Source: Selaginella moellendorffii (lineage: Eukaryota > Streptophyta > Lycopodiopsida > Selaginellales > Selaginellaceae). Taken from it: a stretch of 64,000 bases of DNA. Numbering within the stretch: position 1 is the first letter of the stretch; the number at the start of each line of letters is the position of its first letter. Both the position numbers and the translations under genes were made by a program. Shown in pieces: positions 54,641 to 64,000 of this stretch. The notes beneath the pieces were generated by a model. It saw only the letters and a list, made by a program, of their open reading frames with translations. It made no database searches and had not been told where the DNA came from. The stretch spans positions 3,354,956-3,418,955 of the forward strand of contig NW_003314263.1 of the NCBI RefSeq assembly GCF_000143415.4. The letters are read 5' to 3'.

Positions 54641-54798
54641 AGAAGATCCACCACCGTCGATTTTTTATTCCCATCCATGCGCTACATGGCATTACCACAA
54701 GCGTCCAGCTTCCCAAGGGTTAGGGTTTTTCGCGCTATGCGCGCTCCGGCAAGGATTCCAGGTACTGGCGCTGTGTAGATCGATCGATTGCTCGAAAT

Positions 54799-56173
54799 AT
54801 GGAGTCGACGGATCACGTAGCTCCACTCCTGGGATCGAATGGAGCGATCAACGCCGATTCCTCGCGATCCTTGGCGCCAGGGCACAGGAGAGCAGTCCAT
54901 GGCGCTGCTAGGTATTTGCGGCAGGCCACAGGGCGGCGGCCGATGCGCGAGCCGTCGATGCTCGTCCGCCAGACCGCGGCGGAGCAGCTGGAGGAGCGGC
55001 AGAGCGATTGGGCCTACTCGCGGCCGGTGGTGGTCCTCGACTTGATGTGGAATCTGGCATTCGTGGTGGTAGCAGTGGCCGTGCTCGTCAATAGCAAGGA
55101 GGAGCGTCCAGAGACTCCTCTCAGGGTGTGGATCGTGGGCTATGCGGTGCAGTGCCTCGTCCATATGGTGTGCGTTTGCTCGGAGTATAGGAGGAGGAGG
55201 AGAAGGATTCTTCGTGGAGGAAGTGGTCCCGCCGAGAACACTGTGGCGCATTTGTCCGCTGGCTCGGAGTCTGAGATCGACATGGAGGCTCAGTCTAGCG
55301 AAGAAGAGAGCTTGGTTGAGCAAGTCAGGTAAGCTATTCGTAGCTCTTTCTCTTGTCTGTTCTAACTTTTTCTTTCTTTCTTTGCGAGCAGTTTATCAAA
55401 GCGACTAGAGTCTGCCAATACGATGTTTTCCTTTGTTTGGTGGGTGATTGGATTCTACTGGATCACTGCCGGTGGTCAAGCTCTCACGCAGCACTCTCCA
55501 CGTCTTTACTGGTATGGTTTTTGGTTGGTCTTTTGGAGGCTACTAACGGAGTTCTTCTTGCAGGCTTTCAGTGGTTTTTCTAGCGTTTGATGTCTTTTTT
55601 GTCGTGTTTTGCGTAGCGCTCGCATGTGTTATTGGGATTGCCGTATGCTGCTGCCTGCCGTGCATCATTGCAATATTATATGCCGTCGCGGACCAGGTGA
55701 GATCTACTGCTTTAACAGCTTTTGTATTTTTTTTTATGAGGAACTAGAAAGAAATCTTTTTCACGTTCCAGGAGGGTGCGTCGGAAGAAGACATCAATCT
55801 CATTCCCAGATTCAAGTTTCGTCGCTCTGGGTCCATCGATACATGCATTATTGAGAAAGCGGACAAAGCTCCTTCCCTCGGTGGAATCATGGCGCTGGTT
55901 GGTTCGTCGGATCCTAGCTCTGAACGAGGCTTGTCTTCGGAAGATGCGGTAAGGCAATCGTTCCTTTTCGGAAAGGACTTGACCATTTCCATGGACCAGG
56001 AATGCTGCATCTGTCTCTCTCCATATGACGATGGAGTTGAGCTCCGGGAGCTTCCTTGCAATCACCACTTCCACTGTTCTTGCATAGACAAGTGGTTGAG
56101 AATCAACGCGACATGCCCGCTATGCAAGTTCAATATCATTCACAACAGCTCGGAACGAAGAGATGACGGGTAG
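54799..56173 (+). CDS. Membrane RING-H2 E3 ubiquitin ligase
   Basis: Four exons, 54799-55328, 55392-55511, 55564-55696 and 55772-56173, 394 residues. After an N-terminal cytosolic part, four membrane segments are predicted ([55 protein letters not shown] and [16 protein letters not shown] with its continuation). The C-terminus has the RING-H2 finger: [27 protein letters not shown] and ATCPLCK, with all eight zinc ligands. It resembles the plant At1g12760/At1g63170-like family of membrane RING E3s. It begins only 158 bp after the MurJ stop on the same strand. A fragment of exon 1 lies at 51.05 kb. Confidence 0.93.
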
Positions 56174-56635
56174 AAGTTCCTCGGTAAAGGTTTCGTTTTT
56201 CTTGGGCTTTCCACTGTATGTATGTATCCTGTTTGGTACAGTAAGAAGGTACAAATGCAGCCTTGTCTCATTTTTTGCTTTTCTACTTAGTGTTACATTT
56301 ACTGACAGTCTTTTCAACTTCAAGATTGGTTACGCAAGCTGGAGTGGTGTTTTGTGTGGACAAGGTTCCCTTTGCATCAATCTTCTCGAAGGATCTAGCA
56401 TTTGAGTAACTTGGAACGAGCTCGCATTTTCCTGGACTGGGAACAGTTCAAAGTCTCGGTCACTGACACTTACATCTTGACCCCAGTTTGGAGCTTCTTC
56501 AACAAGTTATGTGATCTTCGCTATGACTGGCAACTGAAGACATCGTGAACATGACGTAGAAACTCGCACGCCAGAATATAAAGGGGGGTGGAGGTCGGAT
56601 TTTTCTCATTCTCGCAGCAGCAGAAACAGAGCAAG

Positions 56636-58057
56636 ATGGCAGGCGGCTACTTCGCCCATCTCGGTTCTCTCATGGGCTTCATCATGATTCTCAAGCAGAT
56701 AGTTCCTTCTCACATCTGGTTCCTTCTGGAGCTCAGGCTCAGGAGGCTGGTATCCTGGCTCTGGTGGGAGACAGCGCTCTCAGTTCCCGAATACGTCCGC
56801 AACAACAGCAACGAGATCTACGACCTGGTCGACCTCTACGTCGCACATCTCACCGAGACCAACACCAAGAGCTCGGCAAACAGGATCCAGTTCACACGAG
56901 TGAAGAACGCTAGCAAGCCGAATTGCAACCTCGCCAGGGGCGAGCGAGTGGAGGACAACTTCAAAGGGGTGACATTCTCCTGGGTCTTCAACGTCACCGA
57001 GCCGTCCAACCGTGAAGGCTTCAGCTATTTTGATCGAAGTGGAGGAACACGCCGAGCGTACGTTGTCCAAGTTCACAGGAGGCACATGTATACACTCTTG
57101 CCGGAGTACATGAGGGAAGTTATCAAGCTCGGGGAGAGCTTGAAGCGACAGAACCAAGACCGGCAGCTCTACACCAACATGGCAAACTCACGCGAGTGGG
57201 TCTACAGGGACAAGCCGTGGAGATCGGTGCCTTTCAAGCATGCCTCGACTTTCTCGAGCCTGGCGCTGGATCCCGAGCTCAAGAACAAGATCATCCAGGA
57301 CCTGGACTCGTTCAAAGCTGGAAAGGATTTCTTTGAGCGGGTTGGCAGAGCTTGGAAGCGTGGGTATCTCTTGTACGGGCCTCCGGGGACTGGGAAGTCG
57401 TCACTCATCGCTGCCATTGCGAACTACACGCAGTATGATGTCTACGATATGGAGCTGACGGAGGTGCAGAGCAATGCAGACTTGAGAAAGCTGCTCATGG
57501 GGATTTCCAACAAGGCGATCATCGTGATCGAGGACATCGACTGCTCGCTGGAGCTCAAGAAGAGGGGGAAGCCGGCACCGGAGGAAGAAACCGAGGAGAA
57601 AGATGGAAAGTCCGAGAAGAAAAACAAGAAAAAGGAGCAAGAGAGCAGCAGGGTCACACTTTCGGGGCTACTGAATTTCATCGATGGGCTGTGGTCTTGT
57701 AGCGGGAGTGAGAGGATCATCATCTTCACGACCAACCACAAGGAGGATCTAGACCCTGCGTTGTTGAGGTCCGGCAGGATGGACCTCCACATTTTGATGG
57801 GCTACTGTGGATTTGAGGCGTTCAAGGTGCTGGCGTGGACTCACCTTGAAATCTCGCAACAGGAGCAGTTTGAGGAGGAGTTTGGAGAGATCGAGGAGCT
57901 GATCGCCAAGGTTGAGATCACTCCTGCTGATATCGCAGAGGTGTTGATCCAGAACAGGGGGAACTCGAGAGGGGCTCTAGAGAAAGTGATTGAGGCTCTC
58001 CAGGATCGAAAGGAGCAGGCTGCAAAGAAAGAGGAAAATGAGAACAAGCAGGAATGA
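56636..58057 (+). CDS. BCS1-like AAA-ATPase, second copy
   Basis: A single exon of 473 residues, almost the same as the gene at 49.5 kb from the membrane anchor to the C-terminus. Walker A (GPPGTGKSS), Walker B (IIVIEDIDC) and the RSGRMD arginine region are intact. The main differences are a shorter acidic/Lys insert (EEETEEKDGKSEKKNKKKE) and an extra NSREWVY segment before the AAA domain. I chose 56636 rather than the upstream in-frame ATG at 56588, because the leader GATTTTTCTCATTCTCGCAG is conserved as untranslated sequence in both copies and this start matches the paralogue. Confidence 0.93.
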   Translation: MAGGYFAHLGSLMGFIMILKQIVPSHIWFLLELRLRRLVSWLWWETALSVPEYVRNNSNEIYDLVDLYVAHLTETNTKSSANRIQFTRVKNASKPNCNLARGERVEDNFKGVTFSWVFNVTEPSNREGFSYFDRSGGTRRAYVVQVHRRHMYTLLPEYMREVIKLGESLKRQNQDRQLYTNMANSREWVYRDKPWRSVPFKHASTFSSLALDPELKNKIIQDLDSFKAGKDFFERVGRAWKRGYLLYGPPGTGKSSLIAAIANYTQYDVYDMELTEVQSNADLRKLLMGISNKAIIVIEDIDCSLELKKRGKPAPEEETEEKDGKSEKKNKKKEQESSRVTLSGLLNFIDGLWSCSGSERIIIFTTNHKEDLDPALLRSGRMDLHILMGYCGFEAFKVLAWTHLEISQQEQFEEEFGEIEELIAKVEITPADIAEVLIQNRGNSRGALEKVIEALQDRKEQAAKKEENENKQE

Positions 58058-58750
58058 GATGTTGTGAAGTCCGTAAATAATGGCTATCATGCTCACATGA
58101 TCTTAATAGTATGAAAATGAAAGAATTGACTTGGGATTCAACGCTAGCTCCCTTGAGATTCAACGGTGACGCTTGATCAAGGCCCAACTCCGCACAAAAC
58201 GTTGGCCCACTGCCTGTCTCATCTGGAAACTCTCAAAGCATTGGGCTTGATAACTTGACAGCGGCAGTTGTAAGAAGCTAGACTAGTTTTCAAAAATAAA
58301 AACCAGAATAGCGTACTAGCTACAACAACCTTTATTTTTTATAAGGTTTTGCACTTATTATATCAACATTTCTTTCTTTAGATGTCTTTTTGTTAAAATC
58401 ATTTTAATAAAAGATAATTGTATTACATTTATAGTGAATAATATATATATATATATATCTTTGTGTGTGTGTGTGTGTATTCTAGAAAAAATGATTTCAT
58501 TCCTATTTGAGAGCTCATTGGGTAAAAGAAAAGAGATATTTATGGATCAACAACATATCAGTTTACTTATAACAATAATTGCTCTTGATATACAAGACTA
58601 AAAGCAAATTATAATATATTATGATATTATATTATTTAGTTTTATTAATAAATAAAGGTAAATCACTACAAAAAAGTTTTGAATTAATGTTTGAAATATT
58701 TTTTGAAATTTATTTGATAGCATATATCCATAGAGTATATAAAAGGTAAT

Positions 58751-58798
<48 letters not shown>

Positions 58799-60829
58799 AT
58801 ATAGAAAGTAAAGATATTAAATATTTTTTAAAACAATAGTTTACTATTAAAAAAAATTTAGATGAAATAAAATATTTTTTAATTCATAAAACTGGTATAA
58901 AAAGTGGAGCAAATTATTTTTATTTTTCTTGCCTTCGCAAAGAAGATTTTCTTCAATCACCAAATCAAATGTATATTTTATATATACAATTCAACTGTAA
59001 TGTTCTCTATTATGAAAGATTTTAATATGAAAAACTGAAACATCAAAAAAAGGTATTGAATGTTTTCTTTATATACAAAAAGATACGAATCTTGTAATTT
59101 ATGATAGAAAATATATTGTTATATGGTCTAATAATTTATAACATTTTCATGTTGTGTAGAAAATACAAGTTATATAGCTGTATTTAACAAAAATAGACAA
59201 GCTTTTATATGGAGATCTAAACTAAAAATGAATACACTTTGAAACTAATTTATTTAAAATTATAAGTTCTTATAAGATAATTACACTACTAAATGAAAAT
59301 CTTGAAAAAGCTTTTTAGAAGTTAATTTAAATATGTTAATAAAGAGTTAATATAATGAAACAGTCAATTTTTGTGGATAATTTCCTATTAAATATTATTT
59401 TGCAATAAAAATGGATTAAAAATAACTTGACTATGAAAGCTTTGTTTTTACTTGAAAAGACAAAGTGGGGGCACCCTATAAAATTGAGGTATATGCAAAC
59501 CCTAACATGTATACTAAACTTTTAAAAGTAAAGTTAGATATTCTATCACAATTTAAACTCAATAATTTATCAAAGAGAAATTATCATTGATTCAAACAAA
59601 ATGATAAACAGTCAAACACACTTTGTCTACCATAGAGAACACTGGTAAGAGTCTAAAAAACACCCTCACCTCTTCTTTACCTTCTTTGGTATGAGAAACA
59701 AGACTCATTTATGTCAAAGTATATTACCATACTTGGAAAAAGTTGTGACAGTAATTGTTCATACAACTAAACATAGCATTCTTTCATAAATAAACTTTGC
59801 CTCCCCACAAGTGGGTCAAATAGTCTTGTTCCTTTGTTGATCAGGTCAATTTAGCTGAATACTGCTTCATTGTATCAATTAACAATCAAGTGGGCATGCT
59901 TGCAAGGTTGCAAGGAGCTCTAATAGGCATTTGGGTTGAGCGGATCAACTAAGAAACTTGACCACATTTTTTTCTTTCTACTTTGTAGCAATCCTCCAGA
60001 AATGTGGGAATTTGAGAGCTTATACTAAGGCTGAAGAGTAGCAACAGATTTTGAGCTTGACATTTTAAATACATGCTATGTGGATTTAACTAGGGTGTGG
60101 GGAGGTTTTTGACGAGCAATGTCATATTTGCAACTCTTAGGACCATTCTTTTTACTGCATATACTTATAGGGTTTTTGTTAACTCCAACAGAGGCAAAAG
60201 GTAATACCTTTACTGTTCCTGTATCAAATCTTTGATAAGAAGATAGTTCAAGGCTTGTTCAAGACCTGGGACTCTTTTGGTAGCCTTTATTAAATAACTT
60301 TAGCTTAATTTCACATAAAACTTTTATTTATTTAGATCCAAGAATGAATGGATTAGATTGAATCCAATCCATATTTAAGTTAGTGTTTTACTCCCAGCAG
60401 GATTTGGCAAAACACAATTGTATCATTTATTGAAGAGCTTATTAAAGATATGGGTAAACAAAGACATATGTTTGAGGTTTTCACACTCAACTGCATCACT
60501 AGAAACTGGAACTAAAACATCATGTAAACAGCAGGTTGTCCCTACAAATACTGCTTCATGTGAGTGAGGTTTTTGTTGCAGAACAACATTAAATTAACAC
60601 TAGAGCCTCTTTAAAGCTGCTACTAGTTAGATTTTTTATTTGTATTCAAATGACAATTTTAATTACAAACTCAACCACTAAAAAAACTTTTACTAGTCAA
60701 GTTTTTTTTTAGTAGTTGGCCAATATTAAGCCCTGGTTTGGTACGTTCCTTCACGGATTCAGGTGTTGAGCTAAAAGATCCAAGGCTTTTCATTTGAGTT
60801 TGAATTTGTTTTAATTCGTTCCAGGTTTG
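58058..60829. other. Long AT-rich spacer
   Basis: About 2.8 kb without a recognisable gene. It has a (TA)n microsatellite at 58440-58459, another at 58755-58794 and a (GT)n at 58463-58478. The middle has scattered T/A runs. No LTR, terminal inverted repeat or tRNA was found by eye. Confidence 0.5.
58753..58796. repeat. (TA)n microsatellite
   Basis: An uninterrupted AT dinucleotide run of over 40 bp. Confidence 0.9.
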
Positions 60830-62720
60830 CAATTTGAAGATCATTGAGAAGAGTGGCTACCAAGCATTGCCATGGGTGCGTTACATCAGAACAGCGGGGC
60901 GAATACGAAGAATGATCCAACTTTTTAACTTGTCAAATAACTTTGGATATTCCCGCCAAAACCTTAGGCTTAGGTTTTCTGCCAGGACGTCCGATCTTGC
61001 TCGAAGGTCTGTTCTTCCGGAATTGCAGTTTGAACGGTTTTTAATCAGTGATTTTGAGAGTGGCGGGTCATACTCCCCATATCAACTTTCGTGAAACCGC
61101 TCGTGAGAAGTTTCCTACTGCAGAACCATCGTTATAGCAAATAACATTCCAATTTTCACAAATGAAGATCTCAAAAATATTCGGAGCATCGGAAACAGGG
61201 AGGATTCGTTTAATTTACTTGCTGAGATGGTCATTCCCTGGTCAAGAAAGCCGTTATCGGTGGATTGGAGAAAAATCTAGTAAAGCATCCAGTACGGAGC
61301 ACTATGCAGTTTCTTCAACATTCTTTTGTTGCACTCGTTGCAAAGCCGCAGGAATTATGAGCGTTGCACAGCTTGCAATTTCTACTACTGGCCGAGGATC
61401 GTCTGGAGCAAGACTCAGCTGCAAGATCCGTTCAAGAGACTGGTAGGCCTTTTAATGCACTTGTGGCTTGACTCTTTTCATCCTCAGGTGAAAGACGTCT
61501 TGAAGAAGGAGCAATGGTGCTGGTGGACAGGTGCGTGGTCTGTAGTTTGACAAAATGAGCGACATTGATCGCGTTGCCATTCACGAAGTTATGGAACAGC
61601 AAACAGTATGCCCGTTGCAGTGTCGTGGCTGCAGCGAATCCTATCTACAGAACTGTAAGTCTTGAACGCAATGCTAATCAATCACTGATGTTTGTTCCAG
61701 TACGATCGATCACTTACTCCTACAAAACTTGTAACAAAAGATATAGGGCTTCCGGACTCCCTTCTGTCACGATTCGACTTATTGTTTATTGTTCTTGATC
61801 AATTGGATGCAGATACTGACCGCAAAATTTCTAAGCATGTGCTGGGAATGCACCGTTTTCGAGCACCCGGCGAAGATGGAAGTAAATAGCGAGCCTAGTA
61901 TGTTTTTGAATGGTGACAATGGCTTTTCAGGTCTGCCCGCTGTAGGAAATGTCGAGAACGATGAACATGAATTAGGAACTACGATGTTTGTGAAGTATAA
62001 TCGTTTCTTGCACGGGGCAAACAAGAACTTCGCGCGAAAAGTCTACAAATAACGATAAGTTTTTTAAAAAGTTCATAAATCATGCCAAGAGTAAGTGAAT
62101 GAAGAGGTAAGTTTTTCCCTCGTGTGTCGTTGGCGCTTTGATTCCCATGCTTTGCAGGCATCAACCGAAATCATCAAGGCTTACGCAATTATGGAAAGTC
62201 GTAGTTCTGAGGTACGTAAATAACTGGGGTCACTCTCTCATGTTTTCTCCCACAGTCAGGAGGCACTTTGCCAATCACGCTCGAGACCATGATACGTCTT
62301 TCAACCGCACATGGAAAGCTCAAGGCAAATATGGTGTTTCTTCATCAGGAATGACATGATAACTTCATCTCTCTCTTTTTACAGGTGCTGAAGGAGGACG
62401 TGAAAGAAGCTCTAATAGTAATGAGATTTGCTACATATGACGAAGCGCTAAACGAGAGAAGGAAAAAAAAAAAAAAACAGGATGCGGAACAGGAAACCCC
62501 GGGTACAGAGAGGTATGTTCGATCAATCCTTTGCCTTTCTCGGCTCATGTTGATCTTTATTTGCAGATGGAAACGGCGTAGAAGTAACGGTGGCACAGCC
62601 GAGGAGCCTCCAATAACAAGGCTCATTTCATTCACATCTAGGAGTACTCAATGCTGAACCCCTCTCTTCTTTCCCAGTTGACGCTGCAGACGCTCCGCAA
62701 AGCGTCCAAGATGTCACTGT
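60825..62720 (+). pseudogene. MCM3 pseudogene
   Basis: Ordered pieces of the replicative helicase subunit MCM3 are present: IPIFTNEDLKNIRSIGNRED (61150-61210), GGLEKNLVKHP, ISTTGRGSSGA (61378-61410), [101 protein letters not shown] and VLKEDVKEALIVMRFATYDE. The Walker A segment and most of Walker B (IDEFD) are missing, several frames are needed, and stops lie between pieces. Some exon/intron borders (TTTCAG, CCCAG) persist, so it came from a DNA-level copy. It cannot make an active helicase. Confidence 0.88.
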
Positions 62721-62958
62721 TCTCTAAGATGGGACCATGAAGTTCATGTCATGTTTCGTTTGAAAGGTTCTTGCTTATTTCTCCTTGACGTTCTTCATAG
62801 GACCAATCTCAAAGTAGGACAACATCCCTAGTGCAATCGACCACAAAAGATGGGATTGCACCGACAATCCACCACCATTCTCACGCAAGGAGATCAATTT
62901 TTTTCTCAGGAAATAAATATAAATCTAGTGGAACTATTTAACCCACTTAACAAGTAAT

Positions 62959-63030
62959 GTGGCTGTAGTTTAGTGGTGAGAATTCCACGTTGTGGCCGTG
63001 GAGACCTGGGCTCGAATCCCAGCAGCCACA
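62959..63030 (+). tRNA. trnH-GUG: tRNA-His (GTG)
   Basis: A full cloverleaf can be drawn. The acceptor stem is GTGGCTG with CAGCCAC and discriminator A. The D-arm has GTTTAGTGGTGAGAAT, the anticodon stem is CCACG/CGTGG with loop TTGTGGC (anticodon 62992-62994), and the T-arm is CTGGG/CCCAG around CTCGAAT. There is no intron. A T-rich run (63099 onward) may help termination, although a TTTT directly after the gene is absent. It looks functional and nuclear. Confidence 0.95.
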
Positions 63031-63226
63031 TCCATTTTGTGCTAAACAAAATTGTAGTCTGGTTCTTTATTCTTTATTCTTTGTTTGAGTTGCTAATCGA
63101 CAAATCCCCGAGAAGACTTTTCTTTTCCAGCAATAACCTCACTGTCCTTTCACGCAAATAAAAGCACAAGACCAGCACCACAATATCACATCTCAATCGT
63201 GCGTGCAACTGTTGCCTTCTTGAGCT

Positions 63227-64000
63227 ATGGCGGACTCGCAGTAAGTGTTCTGGAGAAATACTTCTTACATTTGCTTGACTCAAGTCTCTTCCATGTAAAT
63301 CAATGCTCTTTTCCTGGACAACCAAGATGGTGGTCCAAAGATACAATTGCGGTGGTGACTGGGAGCAACAAGGGGCTCGGATTTGCCATTGCTCAAGGCC
63401 TGGCCCTCAAGGGAGTGACTACAATCCTGACATCCAGAGACGAGCAAAGGGGATTGGCGGCTCTAAATTCTCTCAAGAAGGATCAAAAGATCAATCCGGA
63501 AACGCTTCACTTCCATGTCTTGGACGTGAGAAGCCCGTCATCCATCCAAAACTTTGCTAAATGGATCGAAACTAAGTTCAATGGCGTTGACATATTGGTA
63601 TGTTTGAGTTCTCCCCTGAATTCTGGCAATAATTAATGAATCTATGTTATAAAGGTTAACAATGCTGGAATCTCAAGAAATGATCACTTGGGAAATCCAA
63701 CAGTGGAGAGTTCCAAGGATGTTATCAGCACGAACTACTACGGAACGAGGATGGTGATCGAGTGCTTGCTCCCTCTCTTAAGATCACAATCTCCCCATGG
63801 GTCTCGCATCATCAATGTGAGTTCAGCAACAAGCCGAATGGATGTAAGTCTCTTCTGGATTTAGCTATAAACTCTCGGTGCTTAACAGGCTCTTCGAAAC
63901 CAAGCCGTGGTACAAAAGATTTCTAACATTGACAAGCTCTCAGTCGAAACTTTGGACGAAGTGGCAGAGGAGTTCATCGAGGACGTGGAGCATGGCCAAC
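63227..64000 (+). CDS. Short-chain dehydrogenase/reductase, partial at window end
   Basis: Exons 63227-63240, 63327-63597, 63655-63843 and 63889 to beyond the window. Exons 2 and 3 have exactly the same lengths as in the SDR gene at 44.5 kb (271 and 189 nt), with the same phases. Visible motifs are TGSNKGLGFAIAQGLALKG, HFHVLDVRSPSS, VNNAGISRNDHLG and RIINVSSATSRM; the Tyr-x3-Lys part lies outside the window. Start MADSQ splits its last codon over the first intron. It is a carbonyl reductase-like SDR, in the opposite orientation to its relative. Confidence 0.92.

Noticed and set aside
56588-56635. Upstream in-frame ATG for the second AAA-ATPase
   Set aside because: The same leader is untranslated in the first copy, and the 16 extra residues (FSFSQQQKQSK) look like translated leader.
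1-64000. CRISPR array, operon, phage or plasmid origin
   Set aside because: Introns, tRNA type, plant gene families and LTR elements show eukaryotic nuclear DNA. No regularly spaced identical short repeats with unique spacers were seen.

Overview
The window is nuclear DNA of a land plant. The best fit is a lycophyte such as Selaginella; this is an inference, since no search was possible. Support: very short introns (mostly 45-85 nt), compact genes next to AT-rich transposon-derived spacers, a PLS-type PPR gene, a plastid-type MscS channel, a TGA bZIP factor, a MurJ-like lipid II flippase (plastid peptidoglycan is retained in mosses and lycophytes) and a SAXO-type axonemal protein (expected only where sperm are flagellated).

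Layout. 1-8.3 kb: a decayed Ty3/gypsy element split by a younger, coding-poor LTR retrotransposon (412-7677) on the minus strand, with a perfect CAAGT target duplication. 8.3-10.5 kb: AT-rich spacer, then a gene for a small protein with a PARP-like ADP-ribosyltransferase signature. 10.7-17.9 kb: a universal stress protein (+), an MRS2/CorA Mg transporter (-) and an MSL2/3-type plastid mechanosensitive channel (-). 18-23.1 kb: two broken relatives of the PARP-like gene around a decayed DNA-transposon-like stretch, then a tRNA-Met-derived relic. 23.6-29.5 kb, all minus: SAXO-like, an intronless Sec61-alpha-like gene, a 2-oxoglutarate dioxygenase and SCAMP.

31-42.2 kb: an F-box/PPR/bZIP cluster that has been duplicated. 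The first block holds a PPR fragment, an intact F-box gene, a TH1-only protein (-), an intact TGA bZIP gene and a second PPR fragment. The second block holds an F-box fragment, a bZIP relic and an intact PPR gene. Each block keeps a different gene alive.

44.5-64 kb: a second duplicated cluster. Block A is SDR (-), MurJ pseudogene, AAA-ATPase and RING fragment. Block B is intact MurJ, RING E3, AAA-ATPase, an MCM3 pseudogene, tRNA-His and SDR (+, cut by the window end).

There is no operon logic. The theme is local segmental duplication followed by loss of alternate copies. Exon limits were set by hand from GT/AG sites, frame and family similarity. Points of most interest: the PARP-like family, the MurJ gene, the TH1-only gene, the Sec61-like gene lacking the plug segment, and a possible 38-nt intron in the MSL gene.
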